This document shows positions 7,978 through 17,497 of a stretch of DNA of 64,000 bases, in pieces. Source of the DNA: Ralstonia sp. A12 (GTDB lineage Bacteria; Pseudomonadota; Gammaproteobacteria; Burkholderiales; Burkholderiaceae). Positions within the stretch are counted from its first letter, which is position 1. Each line of letters begins with the position of its first letter. Position numbers and translations under genes: made by a program. The stretch lies in NCBI RefSeq assembly GCF_000801955.1, contig NZ_JSZO01000002.1:310001-374000 (forward strand). The letters are read 5' to 3'. The notes below the pieces were generated by a model that was given only the letters and a program-made list of their open reading frames with translations, was not told the DNA's origin and did not search any database.

Positions 7978-9237
7978 ATGACCACCGCCGCGCTTTCACC
8001 GGCCGCTCCCGCCCACGTTTCGCACCACCACCGCTGGAAGGTGCTGGGGGTGGGCGTAGCGGCCAATGCCAGTTTCTCTGCCGCGTTTTCGGGCATCCCG
8101 ACCACTGCGGTGTTCATCCGCTCGTCGTACCACCTGGGCAATGCCGAACTTGGCATCGCGCTGGGGTTGCTGGGGCTGGGCATTGCCATCAGCGAGCTGC
8201 CGTGGGGGTTGCTGACCGACCGCTGGGGCGATCGCACCGTGCTACTGGCGGGCCTCGGGGCGACGGCGCTGGCCTTGTTCGTGATGGCGTGTTTCGTGGC
8301 GCCCATGCATGGCAGCGTCCCACCGCTCGCGTGGCTGGCGGCCGGCATGTTGAGCGTAGGCCTGCTTGGCGGCAGCGTGAATGGTTCCAGCGGCCGCGCG
8401 GTCATGGGTTGGTTTCGTGAGGGCGAGCGCGGCTTGGCCATGAGCATCCGCCAGACCGCCGTGCCGCTGGGCGGTGGCATTGGTGCGCTGGTGTTGCCGA
8501 GCCTGGCCGCACACGCCGGGTTTGCTGTGGTGTACGGCGTGCTGGCAGCGGCCTGCGCGTTGACGGCGGTGCTGACGTGGCTGTGGGTGCACGAAGCGCC
8601 GGACGTTGTCACCACCATCGCCAAGACTGAAGCCACCGCAGGCCCCGGCCCACTCAGAGATCCGGTGCTCTGGCGCATGGCGCTGTCCATCGGCCTGCTG
8701 TGTGTGCCGCAGGGGGCGGTCGTCGCGTTTGCCACGGTGTTCCTGCGGGACTTCGCACACGCCAACGTGTTGACGCTTAGCCTGACGATGGCGGCAGTGC
8801 AGGGTGGCGCGGCAGTCATGCGCGTGTGGAGCGGTCGTTGGACGGATCGCCACGGCAATCGCCGTGCCTATCTGCTGACCTGTGCCCGATTGAGCGCCGC
8901 GCTGTTCGTTGTGCTGGCCGGCGTAGCGTGGATGACGACTGCACTGCCGATCGACCTGTCGATCATGCGTGCGGCGCTGGTCGTGGCCATTGTGGTGGCA
9001 GGCATCTGCGTGTCGGCATGGCACGGCGTGGGCTTTACCGAGATGGCAACGCTGGCTGGCGTGCAGCGGGCAGGTACCGCGCTGGGGCTGGGCAATACGG
9101 GCGCCTTTTCTGCGCTGGGGCTGACCTCGTTGTTTCTGCCGCATGTGCTGGCGTGGTCGTCATGGCCGGTGGTGTGGCTGGTGACCGCAGGGTGCGCGCT
9201 GATTGCGTGGCGGGTGCTGCCGGCGGTACACCGCTGA
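7978..9237 (+). CDS. MFS transporter
   Basis: A 419-residue twelve-helix permease. The loop 2-3 signature is visible as LTDRWGDRTVLLAG (residues about 80-93), with repeated hydrophobic segments to the end. The ATG at 7978 has a GGAGAG ribosome site; an upstream ATG at 7927 in frame adds a non-membrane extension and was rejected. The substrate is not evident. Divergence from the GlxA-type regulator suggests export or uptake of the effector that regulator senses. Confidence 0.85.
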   Translation: MTTAALSPAAPAHVSHHHRWKVLGVGVAANASFSAAFSGIPTTAVFIRSSYHLGNAELGIALGLLGLGIAISELPWGLLTDRWGDRTVLLAGLGATALALFVMACFVAPMHGSVPPLAWLAAGMLSVGLLGGSVNGSSGRAVMGWFREGERGLAMSIRQTAVPLGGGIGALVLPSLAAHAGFAVVYGVLAAACALTAVLTWLWVHEAPDVVTTIAKTEATAGPGPLRDPVLWRMALSIGLLCVPQGAVVAFATVFLRDFAHANVLTLSLTMAAVQGGAAVMRVWSGRWTDRHGNRRAYLLTCARLSAALFVVLAGVAWMTTALPIDLSIMRAALVVAIVVAGICVSAWHGVGFTEMATLAGVQRAGTALGLGNTGAFSALGLTSLFLPHVLAWSSWPVVWLVTAGCALIAWRVLPAVHR

Positions 9238-9332
9238 GCCCCGGCGCGGCGCCAGTCCCCTTCGTTTCTTCCTATAGTGAGCCGCAGGCCGCCATGGATG
9301 CGGCCGCCGCACAACGAGACGAGGGGGCCATC

Positions 9333-10739
9333 ATGGCAGGCTTGAACGTCATCCAGCACGTGGTCGTGCTGATGCTGGAAAACCGCTCATTCGACAACCT
9401 GTTTGGCACGCTCTACCCCAAGAGCGCCGAGTTCGATGGGCTCTCCGGCACCGAGACCAACCCCGACGGCAGCGGCAACCCCATCCGCGTGTGGACGACC
9501 CCCGCACCCCCCAACGTGATGACGCTGCCGAGCCCCGACCCGGGCGAACTCTTCACCGACATCAATCAGCAGCTCTTCAGCGCGCAGACGCCATTGGGGC
9601 AGACGCCCACCATGCAGGGCTTCACCACCAACTACGCCAAGAACGGTGGCGACCCTCACGACATCATGCATTTCTTCACGTCGGACCAGGTGCCGGCGCT
9701 CAGCACGCTGGCACGCAACTACGCCGTGAGCGATGCATGGTTTGCTTCCGCGCCGTGTCAGACGTGGCCCAACCGCTTCTTTGTGCACACCGGCACCGCA
9801 AACGGCTATTCGAACAACTCGCCGGTGCATTTTCCGTATCTGATGCCGACGCTGTTCAACGCGTTGGACGGCGTGGTGCCGGATGACTGGCGCGTCTACT
9901 ACCACGACTTTGCGCAGTCACTCACGCTCACGCGGCTGTGGCTGCATCTGGACCACTTCCACCTGTTCGACGATTTTCTGGACGATGCCTCCAGCGGCAA
10001 GCTGCCCTCGTACAGCTTTATCGAGCCGCGCTACTTTGCCGATCTCGACTGGCCCAACGACATGCATCCGCCACACGATGTTGGTTACGGCGATGCGTTG
10101 GTCGCGCAGGTGTACAACGCGCTGCGCAATTCACCGCAGTGGCACCAGACCCTGCTCGTCGTCACTTTTGATGAGCACGGCGGCTGCTATGACCACGTGC
10201 CGCCGCCGTCTGCCGTGCCGCCCAGCCCGCCGCAACCGGGGCAGCTCTTTGCGTTCGACCGGCTGGGGGTGCGCGTGCCGGCAGTGGTGGTGTCGCCGTG
10301 GATTCCCAAGGGCACGATCTTTCGCTCCACCGCCGCCCAGCCGTACGACCACACCGCCATCATCAAGACGCTGCGCAACCGCTACAACATCCAGACACCA
10401 CTGACTGCCCGCGATGCCAGCGCGCCTGATCTTGCGCAGGTGCTGGAGCTGACGGCACCCGACGACAACCGGGACCCGGTTGTCGCCCGCGCCATGGCGG
10501 CCGACCCTGCCGGCCTGCAGGCCGCGCGCAATGCGCCGCTCAACGATTTCCAGTGGGCCATGCACGAATCGGCCGCGATGCTGGCGCCGCTGGGCACAGG
10601 CATCACCATTGATGACCACGTGCGCAATCTGTCGACCGATCAGCAACCGCCCGTGCCGGCGGTGCAGAGCGCCCAGCAGGCGGCGCAGCACATCAAGGAC
10701 GTGCTAGCGTCCATGGATTTGCCTTACGCAGGCCAATGA
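9333..10739 (+). CDS. Phosphoesterase, phospholipase C / acid phosphatase (AcpA-like) family
   Basis: A 468-residue protein of the alkaline-phosphatase superfamily group that includes non-haemolytic phospholipase C and AcpA. Nucleophile-region motif LMLENRSFDNLFG lies near residue 15, and later metal or phosphate motifs include GGDPHDIMHFF, DMHPPHDV and TFDEHGGCYDHVPPP. The family hydrolyses phosphate esters, including phospholipid head groups. Start 9333 has a GAGGGGG ribosome site; an in-frame ATG at 9294 is possible. Neither start gives a signal peptide or Tat motif, unusual for a family that is mostly exported. The stop overlaps the GNAT start (ATGA). Confidence 0.85.
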   Translation: MAGLNVIQHVVVLMLENRSFDNLFGTLYPKSAEFDGLSGTETNPDGSGNPIRVWTTPAPPNVMTLPSPDPGELFTDINQQLFSAQTPLGQTPTMQGFTTNYAKNGGDPHDIMHFFTSDQVPALSTLARNYAVSDAWFASAPCQTWPNRFFVHTGTANGYSNNSPVHFPYLMPTLFNALDGVVPDDWRVYYHDFAQSLTLTRLWLHLDHFHLFDDFLDDASSGKLPSYSFIEPRYFADLDWPNDMHPPHDVGYGDALVAQVYNALRNSPQWHQTLLVVTFDEHGGCYDHVPPPSAVPPSPPQPGQLFAFDRLGVRVPAVVVSPWIPKGTIFRSTAAQPYDHTAIIKTLRNRYNIQTPLTARDASAPDLAQVLELTAPDDNRDPVVARAMAADPAGLQAARNAPLNDFQWAMHESAAMLAPLGTGITIDDHVRNLSTDQQPPVPAVQSAQQAAQHIKDVLASMDLPYAGQ

Positions 10740-11233
10740 CCATGAACGCGCCGCTGCGGCATCACACTATGCTGATCCGTGCCTTTGAACCTGGCGACGA
10801 GCCCGCCCTGCACGTGGTTTTCCATTCCGCCGTGCATGAGATCGCCGCCGGGCGCTACAGCCCAGAGCAGCTCGAGGCCTGGGCACCCACCGACTACGAC
10901 TCCGAGCAATGGGCCGAGCGCATCCGCCGCATCCAGCCCTTCGTGGCCGAGGTTGATGGGCATCCGGTCGGCTACGCTGATCTGCAGGCAAACGGCTACA
11001 TCGATCACTTTTTCGTGGCGGCGGCGCATGCGCGGCAGGGCATCGGGCAGCGCCTGCTGAATCACATTCTTAATCTGGCCGCACAGCGCCGCCTGCCGCG
11101 TGTGCAGGCGCATGTGAGTTTGTGCGCCGAAGCCTTCTTTGCCCGCAACGGGTTTGCCGTGATGGCACGCCAGACCGTCATGGTGCGCGGCGTGCCATTG
11201 GCCAATGCATTGATGATCCGGATGCAGTTCTGA
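10736..11233 (+). CDS. GNAT family N-acetyltransferase
   Basis: A 165-residue single-domain GNAT. The acetyl-CoA-binding motif A is visible as IDHFFVAAAHARQGIGQRL (about residues 87-105), with the Q/R-x-x-G-x-G/A loop as RQGIGQ, and the C-terminal AEAFFARNGF motif is typical. The start overlaps the phosphoesterase stop by four bases, so translation is likely coupled. The substrate cannot be read from the sequence. Confidence 0.88.
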   Translation: MTMNAPLRHHTMLIRAFEPGDEPALHVVFHSAVHEIAAGRYSPEQLEAWAPTDYDSEQWAERIRRIQPFVAEVDGHPVGYADLQANGYIDHFFVAAAHARQGIGQRLLNHILNLAAQRRLPRVQAHVSLCAEAFFARNGFAVMARQTVMVRGVPLANALMIRMQF

Positions 11234-11401
11234 ATTACGTTTTCATAACATTGGGCGCTTGCAAAGCTTTGCGTCATGGCAATGTTGTGACCGCGCCTTA
11301 CAGTGATTAAAGATCGCTGAGTATCTGTCGTTAGCTTGGTTGAAGTCGGTGCTGCCCGAAGCACCCATCAAAGCCTTCTCCCCAAGCAATCGACCGCAGA
11401 T

Positions 11402-12949
11402 ATGAAGACGCTCTCCATCAAGGCCCGGCTGGCGCTGGTGCTGTTTGTTCTGGCTGTATTCCTGGCGGGCGTCGGCGCGCTTGGGTTGGTCGGCAATATG
11501 CGCTCCAACGCGGCGCTCAAGGAAACCTACGGCAACCAGCTTGCCTCGGCACGTGCAATCGGTCAGGCCATTGCCCGTATAGGTCAGGCCCGCACCGCAC
11601 TCGATCGTGCCATCTATGAAACGGACGATGCCAAGATCGCGCCGCTCGTGAGCGCTGCCCAGGATCGATACAAGGAAGGCTTGGCCGCCTGGAAGGCATA
11701 CAACGATCTGCCGTTTGCCACCGCCGAAGAAGAGCGCACCGCAGGCGAGGCCAAGGTCGCGCTTGACGCACTGATGAAGGACGGTATGGAGCCGACCTTC
11801 GAGGCCTTCAAGCGCCATGACCTTGAAGCCGCCAAGCCGTACGTGCTCGACAAGATTTTCGCGCTTTCCACGCCGTACCTCGCCAAGCTGGAGCGCCTGG
11901 AAGCGATCCAGACCGAGGTGTCGTCGGCCTCCTATGCCGATGCACAGTCCTTCTTCACCAAGCTGGTGTGGGCGTTCGTGATCGTGATCGGTGTAGGCAT
12001 TGCGCTGGCTGCAGGTTGCTACCTGGTGCTCTCGCGCGCCATCTCGCGTCCGCTGGAAGAGATGCTGGTGCACTTCCGTGAAATTGCTGCCGGCAACCTG
12101 ACCACCGACGTGCGTATCCACTCGCGAGACGAGATGGGTGTACTGATGGAAGGCCTGCAGCAGATGCAGGCCAAGCTGAAGGAAACCGTGGTCACGGTGC
12201 GCCGTGGCAGCGAGTCGATCGCCTCGGCCACGCAGCAGATTGCTGCGGGCAACACCAACCTCTCGCAGCGTACGGAAGAGCAGGCCAGCTCGCTGGAAGA
12301 AACCGCGTCCAGCATGGAAGAGCTGACCAGCATCGTGAAGCAGAACGCCGACAACGCACGTCAGGCCAGCACGCTGGCGGTGAGCGCCTCCGAGATCGCC
12401 GTGCAGGGCGGTGCGGTGGTGCAAGACGTGGTCACGACCATGGGCGAGATCAGTGACTCGTCGCGCAAGATCACCGACATCATCGCCGTGATCGAAGGCA
12501 TTGCGTTCCAGACCAACATCCTCGCGTTGAATGCGGCAGTGGAAGCGGCGCGCGCGGGTGAACAAGGCCGTGGCTTTGCTGTGGTGGCCGGTGAAGTGCG
12601 TACGCTGGCACAGCGCAGCGCCGGTGCCGCCAAGGAAATCAAATCGCTGATCGAAGACTCGGCCAATCGCGTGGAATCGGGTTCGAACCTGGTGGCGCGT
12701 GCAGGTAAGACGATGGAAGAGATCGTCGTGGCCGTGAAGCGCGTGACCGACATCATGGGCGAGATCAGTGCGGGTTCGGCGGAGCAAAGCACCGGCATCG
12801 AGCAGATCAACGAAGCCGTGACGCAGATGGACGACGTGACCCAGCAGAACGCCGCACTGGTTGAGCAGGCTGCCGCTGCTGCACAGGCACTGGAAGAGCA
12901 GGCGGACGAGTTGCGCCGTGCTGTGGCGGTGTTCCGCGTGGCGATGTAA
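11402..12949 (+). CDS. Methyl-accepting chemotaxis protein (Tar-like, 4HB sensor)
   Basis: A 515-residue chemoreceptor. It has TM1 (about 11-31), a periplasmic four-helix-bundle-type domain (about 32-185), TM2 (about 187-209), HAMP (about 210-262) and a cytoplasmic signalling domain with tip [20 protein letters not shown] and [18 protein letters not shown]. Methylation-helix segments such as [17 protein letters not shown] flank the tip. There is no C-terminal CheR/CheB pentapeptide. The ATG at 11402 starts just before the membrane segment; the longer frame was rejected. It ends before a strong terminator. It lies alone and probably feeds the main chemotaxis pathway encoded elsewhere. Confidence 0.95.
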   Translation: MKTLSIKARLALVLFVLAVFLAGVGALGLVGNMRSNAALKETYGNQLASARAIGQAIARIGQARTALDRAIYETDDAKIAPLVSAAQDRYKEGLAAWKAYNDLPFATAEEERTAGEAKVALDALMKDGMEPTFEAFKRHDLEAAKPYVLDKIFALSTPYLAKLERLEAIQTEVSSASYADAQSFFTKLVWAFVIVIGVGIALAAGCYLVLSRAISRPLEEMLVHFREIAAGNLTTDVRIHSRDEMGVLMEGLQQMQAKLKETVVTVRRGSESIASATQQIAAGNTNLSQRTEEQASSLEETASSMEELTSIVKQNADNARQASTLAVSASEIAVQGGAVVQDVVTTMGEISDSSRKITDIIAVIEGIAFQTNILALNAAVEAARAGEQGRGFAVVAGEVRTLAQRSAGAAKEIKSLIEDSANRVESGSNLVARAGKTMEEIVVAVKRVTDIMGEISAGSAEQSTGIEQINEAVTQMDDVTQQNAALVEQAAAAAQALEEQADELRRAVAVFRVAM

Positions 12950-13005
12950 CGCACCGGCGTATAAGGATTGCCCCGGCAGCGAAGTGGCTGCCGCAGGGCT
13001 ACACT

Positions 13006-13041
13006 GCGGGGTCGGCCTTCGGGTCGGCCCCGCTTTGTTTT
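13006..13041 (+). terminator. Intrinsic terminator after the chemoreceptor gene
   Basis: Outer stem GCGGGG (13006-13011) pairs with CCCCGC (13028-13033), with further inner pairing, followed by TTTGTTTT. Confidence 0.8.
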
Positions 13042-13106
13042 ATGCGGTGCACTCAGAACCTGCGCATGGTCCTACTGCGCGACCCGATCTTGATCCTGCG
13101 ATGCTC

Positions 13107-13124
13107 ACCGTACCCGTGTACGGT
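13107..13124. promoter_or_regulatory. 18-bp palindrome upstream of the M20 peptidase gene
   Basis: ACCGTAC-CCGT-GTACGGT has perfect 7-bp arms and lies 77 bases before the peptidase ATG. It could be a repressor site or an mRNA hairpin; no regulator is adjacent. Confidence 0.4.
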
Positions 13125-13200
13125 TGTGCTTCTCAGCTCAACCTCGGGCCGCTCGCTACGGACCATGACCAGGTTCCCATAACGATTATTCGGAGGTGTC

Positions 13201-14637
13201 ATGCGTTTCCAGTGTCGTCGTGTTTCTGTCCGCGCCCTTGTGTCTGCCGCCGTATTGGCGTGCAGCGCTGGTGCGATCGCCCAGACCATTCCTGCCAGCA
13301 AGCCCGCGCCCGCCACGCTCACGCCCGAGCAGCAGCGCTACCACGACATCTACAAGGAGCTGGTCGAGATCAACACGACGCACTCGGCGGGTGACACCAC
13401 CAAGGCCGCCCGCGCGATGGAAAAGCGTCTGACAGACGCCGGCTTTGCTGCTTCCGATATGCAGGTGATCGAGCCCTTCCCGAAGAAGGGCAACCTGGTG
13501 CTGCGCTACAAGGGCACGGGCGCGAAACAGCCGGTTTTGCTGCTGGCCCATATCGACGTGGTGGAAGCCAAGCGTGACGACTGGAAGACCGACCCGTTCA
13601 AGCTGCAGGAGACCGACGGCTACTTCACCGCGCGCGGTTCGATTGACGACAAGGCCATGGCGTCGGCGTTTGTTTCGGTGCTGGGGCAGCTCAAGCAGGA
13701 AGGCTTCAAGCCCTCGCGCGACATCATCCTCGCGCTGACTACCGACGAGGAGCGCGGCGACGTGCCCAGCAACGGCGCCTACTGGATCGTCAACAACAAG
13801 CCCGAACTGGTGAAGGCTGAATTCGGTATCAACGAAGGCGGTGGAGGCGAGCTGCGTGCTGGCAAGCCGGTGCTCCACCGCATTCAGGTGGCCGAGAAGA
13901 TGTACACCACCTACGAACTGGAGGTGCGCGACGTGGGCGGCCACAGCTCGGTGCCGACCAAGACGAACCCGGTGTATGCGCTGTCGGCCGCGCTGGATCG
14001 GCTGGGCGCGTATCAGTTTCCCGTCAAGCTGGCAGACGTAACGCAGACCTACTTCGCCCGCAGTGCTCCGCTGGCCACGGGCCAACTGGCGGACGACATG
14101 CGCTCGGTTGGCACCGGCAAGCCGGATCAGGCGGCAATCGATCGGCTGTCGGCCATCCCGTTCTACAACGCGCAGTTGCGCACCACGTGTGTCGCCACGA
14201 TGGTCAACGCCGGCCATGCGGAGAACGCGCTGCCGCAATCGGCCAAGGCAACCGTCAATTGCCGCATCCTGCCGCATGACGATCCGGCGGAGATTGATCG
14301 CCAGTTGAAGCAAGTCATCGGCAATGACAAGATCGCCGTGCGCTACATCAACAAGCCGCTCGCCAGCCCGGCCTCGCCGCTCAATGGTGATCTGGTGAAG
14401 ACCGTCGACGCGCTCACGCAGCAGATGTGGAACGTGCCAGTCATCCCGGCCATGAGCACGGGTGCGACCGACAGCCGCTTCATGCGCAACGCCGGTATCC
14501 CGATGTATGGCGTGTCGGGCCTGTTCACCGAACCGGCGGACCTGCGCACGCACGGTCTGGATGAGCGCATCGAGATCGCGCGCCTGTATGACGGTCGTGA
14601 GTTCCTGTATCGCCTCGTCAAGCAACTGGCCGAGTAA
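13201..14637 (+). CDS. Secreted M20/M25/M40 family metallopeptidase
   Basis: A 478-residue protein with a signal peptide (about 1-27, ending ACSAGAIAQ). Metal-site motifs are LLAHIDVVEAKRDDW (His/Asp), GSIDDKAMAS (bridging Asp) and TTDEERGD (Glu pair), followed by NEGGGGELRAG. The dimerisation or lid domain occupies the middle, with C-terminal STGATDSRF. The enzyme should hydrolyse peptides or N-acyl amino acids in the periplasm using two zinc ions. It is monocistronic, bounded by terminators on both sides. Confidence 0.9.
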   Translation: MRFQCRRVSVRALVSAAVLACSAGAIAQTIPASKPAPATLTPEQQRYHDIYKELVEINTTHSAGDTTKAARAMEKRLTDAGFAASDMQVIEPFPKKGNLVLRYKGTGAKQPVLLLAHIDVVEAKRDDWKTDPFKLQETDGYFTARGSIDDKAMASAFVSVLGQLKQEGFKPSRDIILALTTDEERGDVPSNGAYWIVNNKPELVKAEFGINEGGGGELRAGKPVLHRIQVAEKMYTTYELEVRDVGGHSSVPTKTNPVYALSAALDRLGAYQFPVKLADVTQTYFARSAPLATGQLADDMRSVGTGKPDQAAIDRLSAIPFYNAQLRTTCVATMVNAGHAENALPQSAKATVNCRILPHDDPAEIDRQLKQVIGNDKIAVRYINKPLASPASPLNGDLVKTVDALTQQMWNVPVIPAMSTGATDSRFMRNAGIPMYGVSGLFTEPADLRTHGLDERIEIARLYDGREFLYRLVKQLAE

Positions 14638-14653
14638 GCGTCTGCACACGCAC

Positions 14654-14692
14654 AAACGCCGCGCCTGGTTCTTGCCGGCGCGGCGTTTTTAT
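14654..14692 (+). terminator. Intrinsic terminator after the M20 peptidase gene
   Basis: A perfect 12-bp stem (14654-14665 with 14677-14688) is followed by a T-run. The A-run on the other side may let it also serve the convergent SDR gene. Confidence 0.92.
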
Positions 14693-14703
14693 TTGCGTGT
14701 TGC

Positions 14704-15468
14704 TTAGATGAAGCCGCCGTCGGTCATGAGCGTGCGACCGGTGACCCAGCGCGCGTCATCCGAGGCGAGGAAGGCGATTGCGTCGGCAATGTCCTCCGGC
14801 TCGGCCAGGCGGCCCAGCGGGGTCGATTCGCGCATGCGGTCCTTCACCTCATCGGGGATCGGTGCTGTCATGTCGGTGCGCGTAAGCGCCGGTGCTACCG
14901 CGTTCACCGTGATGTTGCGCGGCCCCAGCTCGACGGCAAACGCGTGCGTGAGCCCATCGACGGCAGCCTTGCTTGCCGCATACACCGCCAGGCCCGCTCG
15001 CGGCCGGTACACCAGGCTCGACGACACATTCACGATATGCCCGCCGCGTGCCGGCACATGCGGCAGCACCGCTTGGGTCACGAGGATGACCGAGAACGCG
15101 TTGGTGCGGAACTGCGCGTCAAACGACGCCAGATCGATCTCCCCCACCGGTTGACCTTCCAGGATGCCCGCGTTGTTGACGAGGATGTCGATGGCACCAA
15201 AGGCTTCACGCACCGTAGTCACCATCGCGTTGACGGAAGCGGCGTCGGCCACGTCGGCCTGTACGGCAATCGCCTGTGCACCGGTCTTGCGGATGGACTC
15301 GACCACCGCATCGGCCTCGCTCCTGTTGCTGCGATAGACCACGGCCACGCGTGCGCCATCTGCGGCCAACCGACGCGAGACGGCAGCGCCGATACCGCGT
15401 GAGCCACCGGTAACGATGGCTGCGCGGCCTGCCAGGCGCTGTGCGGAAGGGGATTGGGTTTGCGACAT
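14704..15468 (-). CDS. SDR family oxidoreductase
   Basis: A 254-residue classical short-chain dehydrogenase. The NAD(P) motif TGGSRGIG is at 20-27, NNAG at 98-101, catalytic Ser near 150 and Tyr163-x3-Lys167 (YAASK). The residues after strand 2 (VVYRSNR) carry Arg, which suggests NADPH. C-terminal DDARWVTGRTLMTDGG is typical of FabG-like members. The start has an AGGAG ribosome site. The substrate is unknown; it stands alone and converges with the M20 peptidase gene across a shared terminator. Confidence 0.93.
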   Translation of the reverse strand: MSQTQSPSAQRLAGRAAIVTGGSRGIGAAVSRRLAADGARVAVVYRSNRSEADAVVESIRKTGAQAIAVQADVADAASVNAMVTTVREAFGAIDILVNNAGILEGQPVGEIDLASFDAQFRTNAFSVILVTQAVLPHVPARGGHIVNVSSSLVYRPRAGLAVYAASKAAVDGLTHAFAVELGPRNITVNAVAPALTRTDMTAPIPDEVKDRMRESTPLGRLAEPEDIADAIAFLASDDARWVTGRTLMTDGGFI

Positions 15469-15591
15469 GGTGTTCTCCTGAAAGGGGCAATGTTTCGGGA
15501 GAACAGGTTACGAATTGGCCGGCCTGTGCGCAGCCAGCCCGGCAGCGACGCGGCGTTCCAGCATTGGAACGACCGGGGCCGAGGTGGGCAA

Positions 15592-16176
15592 TCAGCCTTG
15601 CTGGCGCTTGCGGTACTCGGCCACCTTGTGCCGGTTGCCGCAGACCGCCATGCTGCACCAGCGGCGCTTGTGCGACTTGGTGCGGTCGTAGAACCACAGT
15701 GTGCATTCCGGGTGTTCGCACACGCGCACGAGCTGGAAATCGCCTTCAGCCAGCAGGTGTGCGGCGGCCTCAGCCAGCGGGGCGAGGCGCTGCTCGACGG
15801 AATCGGTCGGGCGCAGGCGGTCTACCCGCGGGGTGTCGCCCTCCCATACCAGCACCGGGTGGCTGGGGGCCTGCCGCAGGAAGACGTTGAGCGCATCCGC
15901 GCTTGCAGGGTGGCCGGCCTTGCGCGCCTCCACCAGCGCGCGGATCACGTCGCGCAGATGCCGCGCCACCGCCAGCAGCACGCCGGGCGGATAGCCGCCA
16001 GCCAGCGGCTCCGCCAACCAGCCGGCGCGCACAAGCCAGTCGGAGACATCCTCGTCGGTCCGCCAGAAGTCGTGCGGCTGGCCGTCAACGTTGGCGATGG
16101 TGTTGAGCATGTCGAGCACCGGGTGGTCGGCGATCAGCATGGGTGCGTCAGGCGATGCGGCGGCGGGCGAGGACAT
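15592..16176 (-). CDS. ABATE / CGNR zinc-finger protein (probable regulator)
   Basis: A 194-residue protein from the ATG at 16176 (an in-frame TTG lies 12 bases earlier). The N-terminal ABATE domain (about 1-130) is followed by a C-terminal CGNR zinc finger: CEHPEC, then RRWCSMAVCGNRHKVAEYR. These proteins are thought to be stress-responsive transcription regulators, with the CGNR finger binding DNA. The gene is divergent from the flavin enzyme at 16324, and a large palindrome (16205-16236) lies between them, so autoregulation and control of its neighbour are likely. Confidence 0.88.
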   Translation of the reverse strand: MSSPAAASPDAPMLIADHPVLDMLNTIANVDGQPHDFWRTDEDVSDWLVRAGWLAEPLAGGYPPGVLLAVARHLRDVIRALVEARKAGHPASADALNVFLRQAPSHPVLVWEGDTPRVDRLRPTDSVEQRLAPLAEAAAHLLAEGDFQLVRVCEHPECTLWFYDRTKSHKRRWCSMAVCGNRHKVAEYRKRQQG

Positions 16177-16204
16177 GAGATGAGCCAAGGGTGGGTGCTT
16201 GAAT

Positions 16205-16236
16205 TGTAACCGGATTATTAAATTAATCCAGTTACA
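16205..16236. promoter_or_regulatory. 32-bp near-perfect palindrome in divergent promoter (candidate CGNR operator)
   Basis: Arms 16205-16217 (TGTAACCGGATTA) and 16224-16236 (TAATCCAGTTACA) match at 12 of 13 positions around the 6-bp spacer TTAAAT. It lies 29 bp upstream of the CGNR gene start and 88 bp upstream of the flavin enzyme start. Confidence 0.75.
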
Positions 16237-16323
16237 TTGAGGGCGGTGTTGTCGATGTCGGAATCCTGCACAAAGGCGGTCGCATTACCATGTGTCCATC
16301 CAAGACCTTTGCCGGAGATGATC

Positions 16324-17394
16324 ATGAGCGCATGGCCTGATGCTCGCGTATTGGAGCTGTTCAACATTGAGGTGCCGATCGTGCTGGGGCCAATGGCCGG
16401 CGTGGGTGGTGCCGAGCTGGCGATTGCCGTGGCGCGCGGGGGCGGCCTGGGGTCCATCCCCTGCGCGATGTTGAGCGCAGATCAGATCCGCCAGCAGGTC
16501 GAGCAATTTCGCGCGGCCGTGCGTGGCCCGATCAATCTGAACTTCTTCTGTCATACGCCGCCGCAGCCTGATCCGGAGCGCGAGGCCAAGTGGCGTGCGC
16601 ATCTGGCGCCGTACTACGCGGAACTTGGCATCGACCTGAGCACGCAAGCACCGGCTGTCAACCGCGCGCCGTTTGACGCAGCCACCTGCGCACTGGTGGA
16701 GGAGATCAAGCCTGAGGTGGTGAGTTTCCACTTCGGCCTGCCAGTGCCCGAACTGCAGGCGCGTGTGAAGGCCACCGGCGCGAAGGTCATCGCTGCCGCC
16801 ACCACCGTGGAAGAGGCACGCTGGCTGGAGGCGCGCGGCGTGGACGCCATCATCGCCATGGGCAACGAGGCGGGCGGGCATCGCGGCATGTTCCTCAGCA
16901 CATCCATCGAATCGCAGGTCGGTACGTTTGCGCTGGTGCCGCAGGTGGCCGACGCGGTGCGCGTGCCCGTGATTGCTGCCGGCGGTATTGGCGACGCCCG
17001 TGGCGTGGTGGCGGCGCTCGCCCTGGGCGCATCGGCGGTGCAGATCGGCACCGCCTACATGCTCTCGCCGGAGGCGAAGACGTCTGCCATCCATCGTGCC
17101 GCGCTCAAGCAGGCGACCGATGCGGATACCGCGCTCACCAACCTGTTCACCGGCCGCCCGGCGCGCGGCATCATCAACCGGCTGATGCGTGAGATCGGCC
17201 CGATGAGTGCGTTTGCACCGGCCTTCCCAACGGCCGGTGGTTCGCTGGCGCCGCTGCGTGCCAAGACCGAGCCGACGGGCTCGGGGGATTTCATCAACCT
17301 ATGGTCGGGCCAGGGTGCCCAACTGGCCACGGAAGACTCTGCCGAGGTCATCACGCGTCGCATCGCGAACCAGGCGCTTGAACGACTCACCTGA
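16324..17394 (+). CDS. Nitronate monooxygenase-like NAD(P)H/FMN oxidoreductase
   Basis: A 356-residue TIM-barrel flavoprotein. The N-terminal motif VLGPMAGVGGAELAIAVARGG, central GNEAGGHRG and FMN-phosphate-binding IAAGGIGDARGVVAALALGA then GTAYMLSPEA are those of the nitronate monooxygenase / 2-nitropropane dioxygenase family. It probably oxidises nitronates or acts as a flavin-dependent NAD(P)H:quinone-type reductase. ATG 16324 was chosen because GGAG is 7 bases upstream; ATG 16318 lies too close to it. A second relative is at 36172. It is divergent from the CGNR regulator. Confidence 0.88.
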   Translation: MSAWPDARVLELFNIEVPIVLGPMAGVGGAELAIAVARGGGLGSIPCAMLSADQIRQQVEQFRAAVRGPINLNFFCHTPPQPDPEREAKWRAHLAPYYAELGIDLSTQAPAVNRAPFDAATCALVEEIKPEVVSFHFGLPVPELQARVKATGAKVIAAATTVEEARWLEARGVDAIIAMGNEAGGHRGMFLSTSIESQVGTFALVPQVADAVRVPVIAAGGIGDARGVVAALALGASAVQIGTAYMLSPEAKTSAIHRAALKQATDADTALTNLFTGRPARGIINRLMREIGPMSAFAPAFPTAGGSLAPLRAKTEPTGSGDFINLWSGQGAQLATEDSAEVITRRIANQALERLT

Positions 17395-17497
17395 GTTTTC
17401 CTACGCTCTCCATTCCTGCGCGGGCACGCCACACGGCGTGCCCGTTTCGTTTTGCATCACAGATCGGAATGTGATCGATGGGAAAATTTCATGTAAC

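Noticed and set aside
8826-9332. Upstream extension of the phosphoesterase
   Set aside because: Overlaps the MFS gene in another frame; clear ribosome site before 9333.
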